Shown: positions 17,133 through 26,767, counted from the first letter of the stretch. The stretch: DNA of 64,000 nt from Pseudomonas sp. HAR-UPW-AIA-41 (GCF_002304225.1 NZ_NSLB01000006.1:1-64000); one strand, 5' to 3'. The notes: generated by a model not told the origin, from the sequence alone. Translations and numbers: made by a program.

Positions 17133-19955
17133 TCAGTTTTTCGAATTCCTCCACGGGCAGTGCCGACTGAACAGGTAGCCCTGGTAAGCCGCGCAGCCCG
17201 CTGCAGCGAGAAAATGTCGTTGCGCGTTAGATTCCACTCCCTCGGCGATTACTGCCAACCCCAGACTCTGACCGAGGGTAATCACTGTGCGGGCAATGGC
17301 TGCATCATTGGGGTCTTCCAGCAGGTCACGGACAAAGGTCTGATCAATCTTCAACTGGTCCAGCGGTAGGCGCTTGAGGTAGCTGAGCGACGAGTAACCT
17401 GTACCGAAATCATCCAGTGCGAAACCAACGCCATGGGCCTTGAGTCGTGCCATTTTGGCGATGATCTCGTCGGTATTGTCCAGCAGCAGACTTTCAGTAA
17501 GTTCCAATTTGAGCCGTGCTGGATTGGCGCCTGTGTGGGTGAGCAGGGCCAGCACTTCCTCAACGAAGGTGGGGAGTGCGAATTGCCTTGGGCTGACATT
17601 GACCGCAAGGGTCAGACCGGCCAGGCGGATATCATCTGCCCACTGTGCCAGACGCGTGCAGGCTGTATGCAGGACCCAGTGGCCAAGCGGCAGAATGAGG
17701 CCGGTTTCTTCAGCCAGGGGAATGAAGTCAGCCGGTGATACCAGGCCACGATCCGGGTGGCGCCAGCGCAGCAGAGCCTCTGCGCCCAATGCTTGATCGT
17801 TACCGTCGACCTGAATCTGATAGAACAGTTCGAACTGCTGCTCCAGTACTGCGCGGCGCAAATCGTTTTCCAGGCTGGCCAGTTGGCTGACGGCCTCCTG
17901 CATCTTCAAATCAAAAAAGCGCAGGGTGTTACGTCCGCTCTTCTTGGCCTGATACATCGCGGTATCTGCCCGTTTGAGCAGTTCGTCTGCACTAAGGCCA
18001 TGACCCTGGAAAAGGGTGATGCCGATGCTCAGGGAGCAGTGGTGCTGGTGCACGCCAGTGCTGCCATCAGGCTGCTCTATCTGCAGCTCATAAGGCAGGC
18101 TAAGGGCCTTGCCGATCTTGCTGGCCAGACGCTCGGCCTGGCGCGCGGCGTGTTCGGCATTACCCAGATTGTTGAGAATCACAACAAATTCGTCGCCACC
18201 CAGGCGTGCCACGGTATCGCCTTCGCGGAGGCAGGCCTTGAAACGATTGGCCGCCTCAATCAGTAATTGATCGCCGACATCGTGCCCCTGGGTGTCGTTG
18301 AGACTCTTGAAATTGTCCAGATCGCTCAGCAACAGAGCACAGTAGTGTTCGCCGCGAGCACTGTTCATCCGCGCCTGGTTGAGGCGATCGAGCAGCAGTC
18401 GACGATTGGGTAGTTGGGTAAGTGCGTCGAAAAACGCCAGGTTCTTGATTTCCTCGCTGGCACGCTTACTGGCGGTGATGTCCCTAGCGATGAAAATGAA
18501 GCGTGGCTCGTCGCTCGATTCGTCCGCTAGCGTGGCTACTGATGCTTCGAACCAGAGTGTGCCCTGGGGGAGATCGAGCGAGTACTCCATCCCCTGTGAA
18601 GTGCCTGTGCGTCGAGCCTCATCGATGGCTTGCAGACAGATTTCTGCGGTTGCTGTGGGCAGCAGTTCACTGAACCCTTTGCCCAGGCATTGCTCAGGCT
18701 GTACGGCCAGCAGACTGCGGTTGGGCACATGCAAACTGTAGATGGTGCCGTTTCTGTCGACCTCGAAAAGCAGGTCGGGCAGTGCGGTGAGGGTGGCTTG
18801 CAGGTGTTGCTGGGTGGCGATGATCTCAGCCTCTGCACTTTTCTGCCGGCTGATATCAACCATTATTCCGCGAAGCCAGCGTGGCTGATCGTTTTCGCAA
18901 ACTACGGTAACCACATCATGCAACCAGACGACTCGCCCATCCTGACGCATGAACCGGTATTCAAAGTCGTGGGCCTCCTTTAGGGCTGTGTGTTTGGCGC
19001 AGTAGTTGGCAGCCCACTCACGGTCCTCCGGGTGAATATGTGCCATCCAGAAACCGGGTTGTAGCCATTCGCGGCAGGCATAACCGAGTAGTCGTTCAGC
19101 CTGCTCGCTGATGAAGGTAATCTGGAATGTGCGGGCGTCTGCTTCCCAGACGATGCCATCCATGGTGTTGAGAAGATCACGAAAACGCTGCTCGGAGGCT
19201 CTGATGGTAGCTTCGACAGCCTGGCGCAAAGCAACTTCGTTCTTAAGCTGAGACACCATATCGAGCGCCAGAGCATCGAAGGCTCGGGAAAGTTCGGCCA
19301 GTTCATCGTCGCCATCCAGTTCGCTGCGTGTATGCAGTTCGCCTGCGCTGGCACTGGCCACAACCTGGGTCAGATGTGCCAGTGGTTGCAGCAAGCGCCG
19401 CCAGATCAGCCAAGAGCAGATAGCGAGCAATACCAGCAGCGTCAGCGGAATAGCCACCGATAGCACGGCCAGACGTTGCTGGGCACGTGTATGGTCGGCA
19501 TTGATCAACTGGTTCCACTGCTCTATTGCCTGCGATAGTTCGCGTGCATTGGCCAGCAGTTGTTGCTGCATCAGATCGCGGCGTCTTTGCTGTAGCAGAT
19601 TGTCAGCTGGTTGGGGTAGGTCGCGCAGGTCAGTAAAAAGTCGGACCATGGCGCTCAGGTGCTGTCGGGCTTGCAGGGGTGGCGCTTCAAGGTGGCCTTC
19701 GAGGTAATGCAGGCGATCAATGATGTTCTGTTGCTGCTTCTGCAACTGGTAGTTGACCCGGGCAGAGCCGTGCAAGACATATTCATGGGTCAGTACTACC
19801 AGTTCAGCAGCATCGCGGCTGGTCTGACCAAGCAGTGCCTGGGTTTGTAGCAGATCACTCTGGCTGCGCGACAGTTGCTGACTGGCCAGCGTCAGTGCAA
19901 GGGTACCCAGAACCCCGATCACGCCACAGCTGAGCAGCAGGCGATGGATGCGCAT
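17133..19955 (-). CDS. Membrane PAS-GGDEF-EAL cyclic-di-GMP enzyme with a frameshifted C-terminus
   Basis: The product has 940 residues. Order: TM helix (8-28), periplasmic helical sensor, TM helix (about 165-188), HAMP-like linker, two PAS domains (about 255-375 and 385-495), GGDEF (LGGDEF near 585, with the inhibitory RxxD site REGD five residues before) and EAL (GAEALLRW near 727, DDFGTGYSSL near 848). Both catalytic motifs are intact, so it could make or degrade cyclic-di-GMP. After QGYLFSR the normal EAL ending is lost: a one-base shift at about 17160 gives HCPWRNSKN and a stop, whereas the next frame reads LPVEEFEKLIG and continues to a stop at 17098. It starts 3 bp after the binding-protein gene upstream, so the two form an operon. 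Confidence 0.9.
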   Translation of the reverse strand: MRIHRLLLSCGVIGVLGTLALTLASQQLSRSQSDLLQTQALLGQTSRDAAELVVLTHEYVLHGSARVNYQLQKQQQNIIDRLHYLEGHLEAPPLQARQHLSAMVRLFTDLRDLPQPADNLLQQRRRDLMQQQLLANARELSQAIEQWNQLINADHTRAQQRLAVLSVAIPLTLLVLLAICSWLIWRRLLQPLAHLTQVVASASAGELHTRSELDGDDELAELSRAFDALALDMVSQLKNEVALRQAVEATIRASEQRFRDLLNTMDGIVWEADARTFQITFISEQAERLLGYACREWLQPGFWMAHIHPEDREWAANYCAKHTALKEAHDFEYRFMRQDGRVVWLHDVVTVVCENDQPRWLRGIMVDISRQKSAEAEIIATQQHLQATLTALPDLLFEVDRNGTIYSLHVPNRSLLAVQPEQCLGKGFSELLPTATAEICLQAIDEARRTGTSQGMEYSLDLPQGTLWFEASVATLADESSDEPRFIFIARDITASKRASEEIKNLAFFDALTQLPNRRLLLDRLNQARMNSARGEHYCALLLSDLDNFKSLNDTQGHDVGDQLLIEAANRFKACLREGDTVARLGGDEFVVILNNLGNAEHAARQAERLASKIGKALSLPYELQIEQPDGSTGVHQHHCSLSIGITLFQGHGLSADELLKRADTAMYQAKKSGRNTLRFFDLKMQEAVSQLASLENDLRRAVLEQQFELFYQIQVDGNDQALGAEALLRWRHPDRGLVSPADFIPLAEETGLILPLGHWVLHTACTRLAQWADDIRLAGLTLAVNVSPRQFALPTFVEEVLALLTHTGANPARLKLELTESLLLDNTDEIIAKMARLKAHGVGFALDDFGTGYSSLSYLKRLPLDQLKIDQTFVRDLLEDPNDAAIARTVITLGQSLGLAVIAEGVESNAQRHFLAAAGCAAYQGYLFSRHCPWRNSKN

Positions 19956-19958
19956 GGC

Positions 19959-20945
19959 TTACTCGATCAACGAGACGGCACTATGGCGTACCGTTCGCAA
20001 AGGGCCGGAGTCGACGAAGTTCAGGTAGTTGGGCACCTCAACGAGGTTGCTCAGCCCGTTCTCCATACTCCAGCGTGCCTGGCTTTCGAGGGAACTGATC
20101 AGCGCCTGGTCGAGCCCCAATTGATAGTGGTAACGGGGCCAGATCCAATCGATAAAGGCCTGATCAGCTTGCAATGTGCTGCGCAGAATGGATTGAGCTG
20201 TTTGCGGTTGCTTGCGGATGAACGTCTCTGCCTGATCAATGGCCCGTAGTACGGCCTGCATATCTGCCGCTCTGCGCGTGGCTGTACTACGTGTGCTGAT
20301 CAGATGAAACGTGAGGGTGTGCAGGCCATGGCTGGGTAGCACGACACTACCGTTTACCTGCTTTAAAAGAGCAAAGGTTGTGGGTTCCCAGATGGAAACA
20401 GCTTCGACCTTGCGCTGTTTCAATGCTTCAGCCATGGCTTCAGGCTGCACATCCATGAAGTTGACCTGCTGAGGGTCAATGCCATTGAGCAACAGCCAGG
20501 AGTGCATCAGGTATTCGCTGCTGGCACTTTTAACGACACCAACTGACTTGCCGCGCCATTGATCAGGTGTTTGCGGGGAATCGCGATGGGCCACAATCGA
20601 CAAGTCGGAAGGGCTGCTGACAAAGTAGCCGAGGGTGACGAAATCACTTCGCTTGAGGCTGTTGAACATCAGGACAGAGTCAGATGCGGTTCCGATATCT
20701 ACTTGTCCTGCCAACACAGCTGCGAGTGCTCGATGTCCGCCACTGACTTCCTGTAGGTGTACATGGATGCCTTGATCGCTGAAAAAGCCCTGCTGTGCCG
20801 CCACAAAAATGGGCAGTGACAGTGGCGTTCGAGCTACGGCAATGCTCAATTCTGCCGCCAGGCTTATTTGCCCGAGCAGCATTATCGACAGCAAGACGCC
20901 ATATGCGCGGCGTAGCAGCGCGTGACGGAAAACCGTAACTATCAC
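19959..20945 (-). CDS. NMT1/SsuA-like periplasmic substrate-binding protein
   Basis: The product has 328 residues from the GTG at 20945, chosen because AAGGAG lies six bases upstream; a longer in-frame start at 21008 lacks such a site. A signal peptide ends near SLAAE. The mature part has AVARTPLSLPIFVAAQQGFFSDQGIHV, GQVDIGTASDS and WRGKSVGVVKSASSEYLMHSWL, all typical of NMT1/SsuA/TauA-type binding proteins. No ABC permease or ATPase is adjacent. Instead the PAS-GGDEF-EAL gene follows after 3 bp, so the protein probably presents a ligand to the periplasmic domain of that sensor. The ligand is unknown. Confidence 0.85.
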   Translation of the reverse strand: MIVTVFRHALLRRAYGVLLSIMLLGQISLAAELSIAVARTPLSLPIFVAAQQGFFSDQGIHVHLQEVSGGHRALAAVLAGQVDIGTASDSVLMFNSLKRSDFVTLGYFVSSPSDLSIVAHRDSPQTPDQWRGKSVGVVKSASSEYLMHSWLLLNGIDPQQVNFMDVQPEAMAEALKQRKVEAVSIWEPTTFALLKQVNGSVVLPSHGLHTLTFHLISTRSTATRRAADMQAVLRAIDQAETFIRKQPQTAQSILRSTLQADQAFIDWIWPRYHYQLGLDQALISSLESQARWSMENGLSNLVEVPNYLNFVDSGPLRTVRHSAVSLIE

Positions 20946-21167
20946 TGTGCACTCCTTGGCTGTCGGTCCTCTGCCGGCGAGGTCTTCACGCCCTTGAGAG
21001 TGGTTCATGCTTTGCCAGTCGGCAAGGTGAGTTAAGGGTTAGTTGCCGGGCGGTCATTTCGTAATGATCAGGGCTAGTGGTATTTGGTCAGACTTGCCTG
21101 TTTAGGCAAATCCTGCGAAAAAGCGCGCCGGCCGCCGTGACAGGCGATGCACTTTCCAGAGGTAATG

Positions 21168-21509
21168 ATGAACAACGAACTTCGGATCGAAGATGTCCAG
21201 GTGGGCGACGGTAAAGAAGTGGTTAAGGGAGCACTGATCACTACCCAGTACCGAGGCTTTCTGGAGGACGGCAGTTGCTTTGATTCGTCCCATGAGCGGG
21301 GTAAGTCTTTTCAGTGTGTGATTGGCACCGGTCGAGTGATCAAGGGCTGGGATCAAGGGCTCATGGGCATGCGCGTGGGCGGCATACGCAAACTCTGGGT
21401 GCCGGCAGCGTTGGCATATGGTGATCGTGGTATGGGCTCGCGTGTCCCCGCTAATGCCAACCTGTTGTTCGAGATCGAGCTGCTGGAGGTCTTGACCCGC
21501 GACGACTGA
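21168..21509 (+). CDS. FKBP-type peptidyl-prolyl cis-trans isomerase
   Basis: The product has 113 residues and forms a single FKBP domain: VKGALITTQYRGFLEDGSCFDSS, then FQCVIGTGRVIKGWDQGLMGMRVGG, LWVPAALAYGDRG, and the closing NLLFEIELLEV. No signal peptide, so it is cytoplasmic. The second ATG of ATGATG is chosen because AGAGG then sits five bases upstream; 21165 and 21147 are also in frame. It catalyses proline isomerisation in protein folding. It converges with the diguanylate cyclase gene 6 bp downstream. Confidence 0.93.
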   Translation: MNNELRIEDVQVGDGKEVVKGALITTQYRGFLEDGSCFDSSHERGKSFQCVIGTGRVIKGWDQGLMGMRVGGIRKLWVPAALAYGDRGMGSRVPANANLLFEIELLEVLTRDD

Positions 21510-21515
21510 ACGTCG

Positions 21516-23081
21516 TCAGAAGAATTCGCCAAGCTGTGCTGCAACTAGTCGATTGCGGCCTTGTTGCTTGGCTTGATAGAGCGCCTGATCGGCGAGTTTC
21601 AGTATTTGTGCCGGACTGTGCTTGCCTGGGCTCGCATAGGCAACGCCAAGGGAAATGGTGACTGGTATACCGACTGGACTGGGGCTATTGGCCATTCGTT
21701 CACGCAGGCGCTCGCCGAGGGCGCTGGCGCTGTCCAGATCCATGTCAGGCAGCAGGATGACGAATTCTTCACCGCCGCTGCGACAGATGAGGTCATCGCT
21801 ACGTGTGCAGGCGCGCATCTGAGCACTCAGATGCAGCAGTACCTGATCGCCAAGGTCATGGCCGAATTGGTCGTTGACCTGTTTGAAGTGGTCGATGTCC
21901 AGTGTGATCACGCTGAACGGTCGCTGCCGGGCTTGCAGTTGGTCCAGAGCCCGGCGCAGACCACGGCGGTTATCCAGTCCGGTCAGCGGGTCGGTCAGGC
22001 TTTCTCGGCTGAGCTTGCCCAGTTGCTGCTGAATGATGCTGATGCCTTCTGCGATGGAGTGTCTGAGTTGGTCCGCCTCAAAGTAGCGGGCACGGACCTG
22101 ATTCAATAAATCCAGTGTGTCAGGCGCATGCCAGTTCTTGACCAAGGTTGCCAGGTGCCAGAGCGGGCGAGCAATGCGACCCGATAACCACCACACCGCC
22201 AACAGAGTCAGAAGTAGCAAGGGGACGGTGTACTTCAGCGTTTGCAACATGAGCCCGTTAAGCATGGCTAACGGTATTTCCGTGGGCGTTTGGGCGATGA
22301 TGCCCCAGCCCGTGGTCTTCATCGGCGAGTAGCCAGCGAGCATGTCGATGCCTTTGAGATTGATCAGCCGCTGGCTGCCCTCGGCACCACTGACAACTGC
22401 ATGTACAGCGGGGTTGGCCATCACATGCTCACCAATACGGGCGGTGTCTGGGTGGTAGATCAGTTTGCCTTCACGGTCCACGACATACAGATACGAGCCG
22501 TCATCGCGATAACCACTGCCAAGCAACGTACCGAGAATATTGCGCTGCTGCAGGTAGATCGAACCGGTTATGTGTCCCAAGTAAACACCCGTGGAACTCT
22601 TGATCGGGGCGGCGATCATGACGAGAAGGTTGCCGGTGCTACCTATAAATGGGGCGCTGATCAGGGCGGTATGGTTGTTGCGCAACAACTGAGCACCCTG
22701 GCTGACAAGTATTTGCCCCTTTAGACCGGTTGACGAAGGGGCTGTTGCCAATGCTCGGCTGTTGGCATCAATGATCAGAACCATATCGAAGGTATCGGTC
22801 TGATTCTTCAGTCGATCAACTTCAGCCTGAAGGTAATCGGCGTTGTTCAGTTTGCTACCCAGCTGACTGGCGCTATAGGCCAGCTGATCCTGAGCTGCGA
22901 GAAGAAAATTGTCGGTACTGTAGGCTTGCCGCGCGGCGTAGACATAATTGGCTTGCAGCGTCTGCTGCATGAGCAGATCTCGCTGACTTCGGTAGCTGGC
23001 TTGGAAGCTGTTGGCAAAAGTGATCAGCGCCGTGGCAACGGTGAGCAGAATGATCAGGCGGCGAAGATCGAGAGTTGGCAT
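21516..23081 (-). CDS. dCache-domain membrane diguanylate cyclase
   Basis: The product has 521 residues. TM helix at 10-27, periplasmic dCache sensor (about 40-275, with MVLIIDANSRALAT and YLYVVDREGKLIYHPD), second TM (about 283-303), HAMP-like linker, then a GGDEF domain with GGEEF near 437. The inhibitory RxxD (RSDD) lies five residues before it. Intact GGEEF plus an I-site predicts active, product-inhibited synthesis of cyclic-di-GMP in response to a small periplasmic ligand such as an amino acid or organic acid. It belongs to the same c-di-GMP-rich block as the PAS-GGDEF-EAL gene but is a separate unit. Confidence 0.93.
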   Translation of the reverse strand: MPTLDLRRLIILLTVATALITFANSFQASYRSQRDLLMQQTLQANYVYAARQAYSTDNFLLAAQDQLAYSASQLGSKLNNADYLQAEVDRLKNQTDTFDMVLIIDANSRALATAPSSTGLKGQILVSQGAQLLRNNHTALISAPFIGSTGNLLVMIAAPIKSSTGVYLGHITGSIYLQQRNILGTLLGSGYRDDGSYLYVVDREGKLIYHPDTARIGEHVMANPAVHAVVSGAEGSQRLINLKGIDMLAGYSPMKTTGWGIIAQTPTEIPLAMLNGLMLQTLKYTVPLLLLTLLAVWWLSGRIARPLWHLATLVKNWHAPDTLDLLNQVRARYFEADQLRHSIAEGISIIQQQLGKLSRESLTDPLTGLDNRRGLRRALDQLQARQRPFSVITLDIDHFKQVNDQFGHDLGDQVLLHLSAQMRACTRSDDLICRSGGEEFVILLPDMDLDSASALGERLRERMANSPSPVGIPVTISLGVAYASPGKHSPAQILKLADQALYQAKQQGRNRLVAAQLGEFF

Positions 23082-23191
23082 GTGACTACGGGGCTGCGCC
23101 CACTACAAGGATGATGCGCGGGCGATGTCGGGATGAGTCGCCGCAGGAAAGGTGAATTGTAGTTCAGAAGGGATTAAGCCTGCATTCGGCC

Positions 23192-24262
23192 TTAGCCCTT
23201 TGTTGCCCTGTTGCGACTTAGCAAATACTGACTGGGCGGCAGCCCTTTCCAGCGCTTGAAGGCGTGAATGAAATTACTGCTTTCGCCATAGCCCAAGCGG
23301 CTGGCGATCTCCTCCAGACTCAGGCCGCCGGTGGCCAGCAGCTCTTCGGCCAGGGTCTGGCGGACCTCTTCGAGCAGTTGGCGAAAGCTGGTCTGTTCGC
23401 TGACCAGTTGGCGGCGCAGGCTGCGCTCGCTGAGGTTGAGCTGGCTGGCTACCCGGGGCATGTCCGGCAGCCTGCCGGGCTGGCGCAACAGCAGGTGCCG
23501 CACCTGTGCGGCCACCCCGTCGCGCACCTGACGTCGGGCCAGCAGCGCCCGGCACTGGGCATCGCAGAGTTCCACCGTGCCGGGGTCGGCGCGGGGCAGG
23601 GGCTGGTCGAGCAGTGTGCGGGCAAAACTGATGCGGTTATCGCCGGCACCAAACTGAGGTAGGAAGCCGAGTAATTGCTCATAGGGCCTGGTATCAGCCG
23701 GCTTTGGCAGGCGCAATGTCAACCCGTGTAGTGGCATGGCTTGCTGGCCGAGCAGTTCGCGCTGGATCACCAGCACCGCAAAGGTGTCGCGCTGGGTGAT
23801 AAAGGCCTGTACGTCGGTATCCACCTCGCTGCAGTCCACGCAGATATGCGCCAGTGCATCGTCTTCCTGCAGGCTGATATGGGCAAAGGCGAAGGTCAGA
23901 TCGAGATAGCGCAGCCCCAGTTCGGCAGCGCTGCGGATGGTCGGACTGCTGAGCAGGGCATAGCCCCAGATACCGTAGGTGGTCAGCTGGTAGCGCTGGG
24001 CGGCCTTGAGACCCAGGGTGGGCTCAGCGGGCAGGGCGGCCAGCAGGTTGCGGATCAACTGCAGTTCAGTCGCCGGCTCCACCTCCTGACTGGCATCGGC
24101 CAGTTGCAGGGCGGTCAGTCCGGTTCCGGCCAGACACTGTTCGATACTGAGGCCGTGTTCGATCCCCAGTTGGGTGAGTATCTGCAAGCTGGTGATACTG
24201 CGCTTGACCCGGCGCTGGGCGGAGCCTGGTGCGGCAGTACTGGAAATGACCTTGCTGGACAT
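23192..24262 (-). CDS. AraC-family transcriptional regulator of the adjacent monooxygenase operon
   Basis: The product has 356 residues, starting at the ATG at 24262. The N-terminal two thirds match the Arabinose-binding-type domain of OruR/MmsR-like AraC regulators (LGLKAAQRYQLTTYGIWGYALLSSPTIRSA). The C-terminus has two helix-turn-helix motifs: MPRVASQLNLSERSLRRQL and LEEIASRLGYGESSNFIHAFKRWKG. It is divergent from the Baeyer-Villiger monooxygenase operon, separated by 91 bp that hold a 7-bp direct repeat, and probably activates that operon in response to its substrate. Confidence 0.9.
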   Translation of the reverse strand: MSSKVISSTAAPGSAQRRVKRSITSLQILTQLGIEHGLSIEQCLAGTGLTALQLADASQEVEPATELQLIRNLLAALPAEPTLGLKAAQRYQLTTYGIWGYALLSSPTIRSAAELGLRYLDLTFAFAHISLQEDDALAHICVDCSEVDTDVQAFITQRDTFAVLVIQRELLGQQAMPLHGLTLRLPKPADTRPYEQLLGFLPQFGAGDNRISFARTLLDQPLPRADPGTVELCDAQCRALLARRQVRDGVAAQVRHLLLRQPGRLPDMPRVASQLNLSERSLRRQLVSEQTSFRQLLEEVRQTLAEELLATGGLSLEEIASRLGYGESSNFIHAFKRWKGLPPSQYLLSRNRATKG

Positions 24263-24272
24263 CAGATTGAAT

Positions 24273-24300
24273 TGGCCGAAATTCACAATCGAGTGGCCGA
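24273..24300. promoter_or_regulatory. TGGCCGA direct repeats, candidate AraC operator
   Basis: TGGCCGA occurs at 24273-24279 and again at 24294-24300, exactly 21 bp apart, two helical turns. Head-to-tail repeats at this spacing are the usual binding layout for AraC-type dimers, and they lie between the divergent regulator and monooxygenase genes. Confidence 0.45.
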
Positions 24301-24353
24301 CTATGCCATAAAACCTTGGGGCTTCTACGGTTAGCATCAGCGCACTGACTGTC

Positions 24354-25844
24354 ATGATGAGAACAACAATGCATAACGACAGCTCCACGACGGCACCCTT
24401 GCGTGTGCTGATCATCGGCGCCGGCTTTGGCGGCATCGGTCTGGCGATCCAGCTGGACAAGGCCGGGCAGGGCGATTTCCTGATTCTGGAAAAGGCCGCC
24501 GAGGTTGGCGGCACCTGGCGTGATAACCATTATCCGGGCGCGGCCTGCGATGTGCCTTCGCACCTGTATTCCTATTCGTTCGAGCCCAAGGCCGACTGGT
24601 CTCGCAAGTACGCGCCGCAGGCGGAAATCCACGGCTATATCCGCCACTGCGTCGACAAGTACGGTCTGGCCAAACGTATCCGCTGCAATACCGAAGTCAG
24701 CCATGCCGAGTTCGACGAGGCAAAAGGTCTGTGGCAGGTGCATACCCGCTGCGGCCAGACCCTGCAGGCGCGCAGTCTGGTCACCGCCTGCGGCCAGCTG
24801 AGCCGTCCGGCCTATCCGCGCATCGACGGGTTGGAGCAGTTCGCCGGCCCGGCCTTCCACTCTGCCCATTGGCGGCATGATGTGGATCTCCGGGGCAAGC
24901 GGGTGGCAGTCATCGGCACCGGGGCTTCGGCCATCCAGTTCGTGCCGCAGATTCAGCCGCTGGCCAGCCAACTGAGCCTCTTTCAGCGCAGTGCCGCCTA
25001 TGTGATCCCCAAGCCCGACCGTGCCTACCGGGCCTGGGAGCTGGCGCTGTTCCGCCGTGTGCCGCTCTTGCAGCGTCTGGATCGCTGGCGCATTTATCTG
25101 CAGCACGAGGCGCGTGCGGTGGCCTTTACCCGCGTCCCGGCGCTCCTGCAGCTGTTTCGTGGCAGTTTCCAGCGGCATCTGCGCCGCGGCGTGAACGACC
25201 CGGCCAAGCGTGCGCAGTTGCAGCCGGATTACCCGCTGGGCTGCAAGCGCATCCTGATCAGCAACGATTACTTCCCGGCGCTGAATCAGGCCAACGTGCA
25301 GATCGTCGGCACGGCCATCATCGGGATTGAGGCCAACGGGGTGCGCACCGCCGATGGCCGCCTGCATGAGGCCGATGTGCTGATCTACGGCACCGGCTTT
25401 GCCGCCACCGATTTCCTCGCGCCGATGCAGATCAGGGGCCTGGGCGGCACCGAGCTTAACGCTGCCTGGCGAACCGGCGCCGAGGCCTACAAGGGCATCA
25501 GCGTCAGCGGTTTCCCCAACCTGTTCATTCTCTACGGGCCGAACACCAATCTCGGGCACAACTCGATCATCTACATGCTGGAAAGCCAGTTCCGTTATGT
25601 GCTGGCCTGCCTTCGGGTGATCGATGAGCAGGGTTTACGCTATCTGGACGTCAAGGCTGCGGTGCAGAGCCGCTACAACCAGCAGTTGCAGGCCGCCGAG
25701 GAACACACCATCTGGGCTCAGGGCTGTACCAGTTGGTACCTCAATGCGGCGGGCAAGAACACCGTGAACTGGCCCGGCTTTACCTTCACCTACCGTTACC
25801 TGACCCGTGCTCCGGAGCTGTCCGACTATGTCCTTACCCGCTGA
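24354..25844 (+). CDS. Flavin-dependent Baeyer-Villiger-type monooxygenase
   Basis: The product has 496 residues. The FAD Rossmann motif is GAGFGGIG near the N-terminus, followed by VGGTWRDNHYPGAACDVPSH. The Baeyer-Villiger fingerprint F-x-G-x3-H-x3-W is present at 163-173 (FAGPAFHSAHW), and the NADPH motif GTGASAIQ follows. It should use NADPH and O2 to convert a ketone or aldehyde to an ester or lactone, in the cytoplasm. It overlaps the esterase gene by 17 bp and is followed by an SDR, so the three enzymes likely act in sequence on an alcohol/ketone substrate. The start among nearby ATGs (24354, 24357, 24369) is uncertain. Confidence 0.93.
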   Translation: MMRTTMHNDSSTTAPLRVLIIGAGFGGIGLAIQLDKAGQGDFLILEKAAEVGGTWRDNHYPGAACDVPSHLYSYSFEPKADWSRKYAPQAEIHGYIRHCVDKYGLAKRIRCNTEVSHAEFDEAKGLWQVHTRCGQTLQARSLVTACGQLSRPAYPRIDGLEQFAGPAFHSAHWRHDVDLRGKRVAVIGTGASAIQFVPQIQPLASQLSLFQRSAAYVIPKPDRAYRAWELALFRRVPLLQRLDRWRIYLQHEARAVAFTRVPALLQLFRGSFQRHLRRGVNDPAKRAQLQPDYPLGCKRILISNDYFPALNQANVQIVGTAIIGIEANGVRTADGRLHEADVLIYGTGFAATDFLAPMQIRGLGGTELNAAWRTGAEAYKGISVSGFPNLFILYGPNTNLGHNSIIYMLESQFRYVLACLRVIDEQGLRYLDVKAAVQSRYNQQLQAAEEHTIWAQGCTSWYLNAAGKNTVNWPGFTFTYRYLTRAPELSDYVLTR

Positions 25845-26766
25845 AAACGCTGCTGCCGAGCTGATTGCGGCGCCACAGGAACAGCCCGGATTGCGGGCCA
25901 TCCTGCGCGGGGCGCTGACCCTGCTGTTTCGTGGTCTGGTTCGTCCGCCGATGCCGGTGGCCGGCCAGCGCCTGGTACTTCGTCTGCTGACCGCCGCGCC
26001 GGTGCCGAACAAGGGCGTCACCCGCACGGCCGAGCAGATCGGCGGCCGCCCCTGCGAGTGGCATCGCCCGAGCGTAACCGACGGTGCCGTGCTGCTTTAC
26101 CTGCACGGCGGTGCCTACCTGATTGGTGCGCCATCGACCCATCGCGGTATCTGCGGCGCTCTGGCTCGGCGCGCCGGCCTCGCGGTCTGTGCCCTGGATT
26201 ACCGGCTGGCCCCCGAGCATGCCTTTCCGGCACCGCTGGAGGATGCGGTCGCGGCTTACCGCGAACTGCTGGCGCGTGGCTACAAGCGCATCTTTGTTGG
26301 CGGAGACTCGGCTGGCGGCAACCTGACCCTGGTCACCGCCCTGCGCCTGCGCGAGCTGGGCCTGCCGGCCCCGGCCGGGCTGGTGTGTTATTCGCCGGTT
26401 GTCGATTTCACCGGTGAGCAGATGCACACGCCGCCGGCTGGCGATCCGCTGATCCACCGCAAGTGGATCGAGCAGGCCGTGGAGCTCTACTGCCCGGCCG
26501 GCATCGACCGCGCGCAGCCGCTGGTGTCGCCGATCAATGCGGACCTCAGCGGCTTGCCGCCGATGATCATCCAGGTTGGGGAGGACGAGGTGCTGCGCAA
26601 CGACAGCCTGCGTCTGGCCGATAAAGCCCGCGCGGCAGGGGTGAGTGTCACGCTGGAGCGCTATGCTGGGCTCTGGCATGTGTTTCAGGCCCATGTCGGC
26701 ATGCTGCGTGCGGCTGATCGGGCCATGCAGTCGGTGGTGAAATTTCTCAAGGCACAGGGAGCGTGA
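25828..26766 (+). CDS. Alpha/beta hydrolase of the hormone-sensitive-lipase family
   Basis: The product has 312 residues. The oxyanion motif HGGAY starts at H93, the nucleophile motif GDSAGG has Ser161, and the acid and base are likely in GEDEVLRND and GLWHVFQ near the C-terminus. These are class IV (HSL) esterase features. It begins inside the end of the monooxygenase gene, indicating translational coupling, and stops one base before the SDR gene. It probably hydrolyses the ester or lactone produced by the monooxygenase. Confidence 0.92.
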   Translation: MSLPAENAAAELIAAPQEQPGLRAILRGALTLLFRGLVRPPMPVAGQRLVLRLLTAAPVPNKGVTRTAEQIGGRPCEWHRPSVTDGAVLLYLHGGAYLIGAPSTHRGICGALARRAGLAVCALDYRLAPEHAFPAPLEDAVAAYRELLARGYKRIFVGGDSAGGNLTLVTALRLRELGLPAPAGLVCYSPVVDFTGEQMHTPPAGDPLIHRKWIEQAVELYCPAGIDRAQPLVSPINADLSGLPPMIIQVGEDEVLRNDSLRLADKARAAGVSVTLERYAGLWHVFQAHVGMLRAADRAMQSVVKFLKAQGA

Positions 26767-26767
26767 C

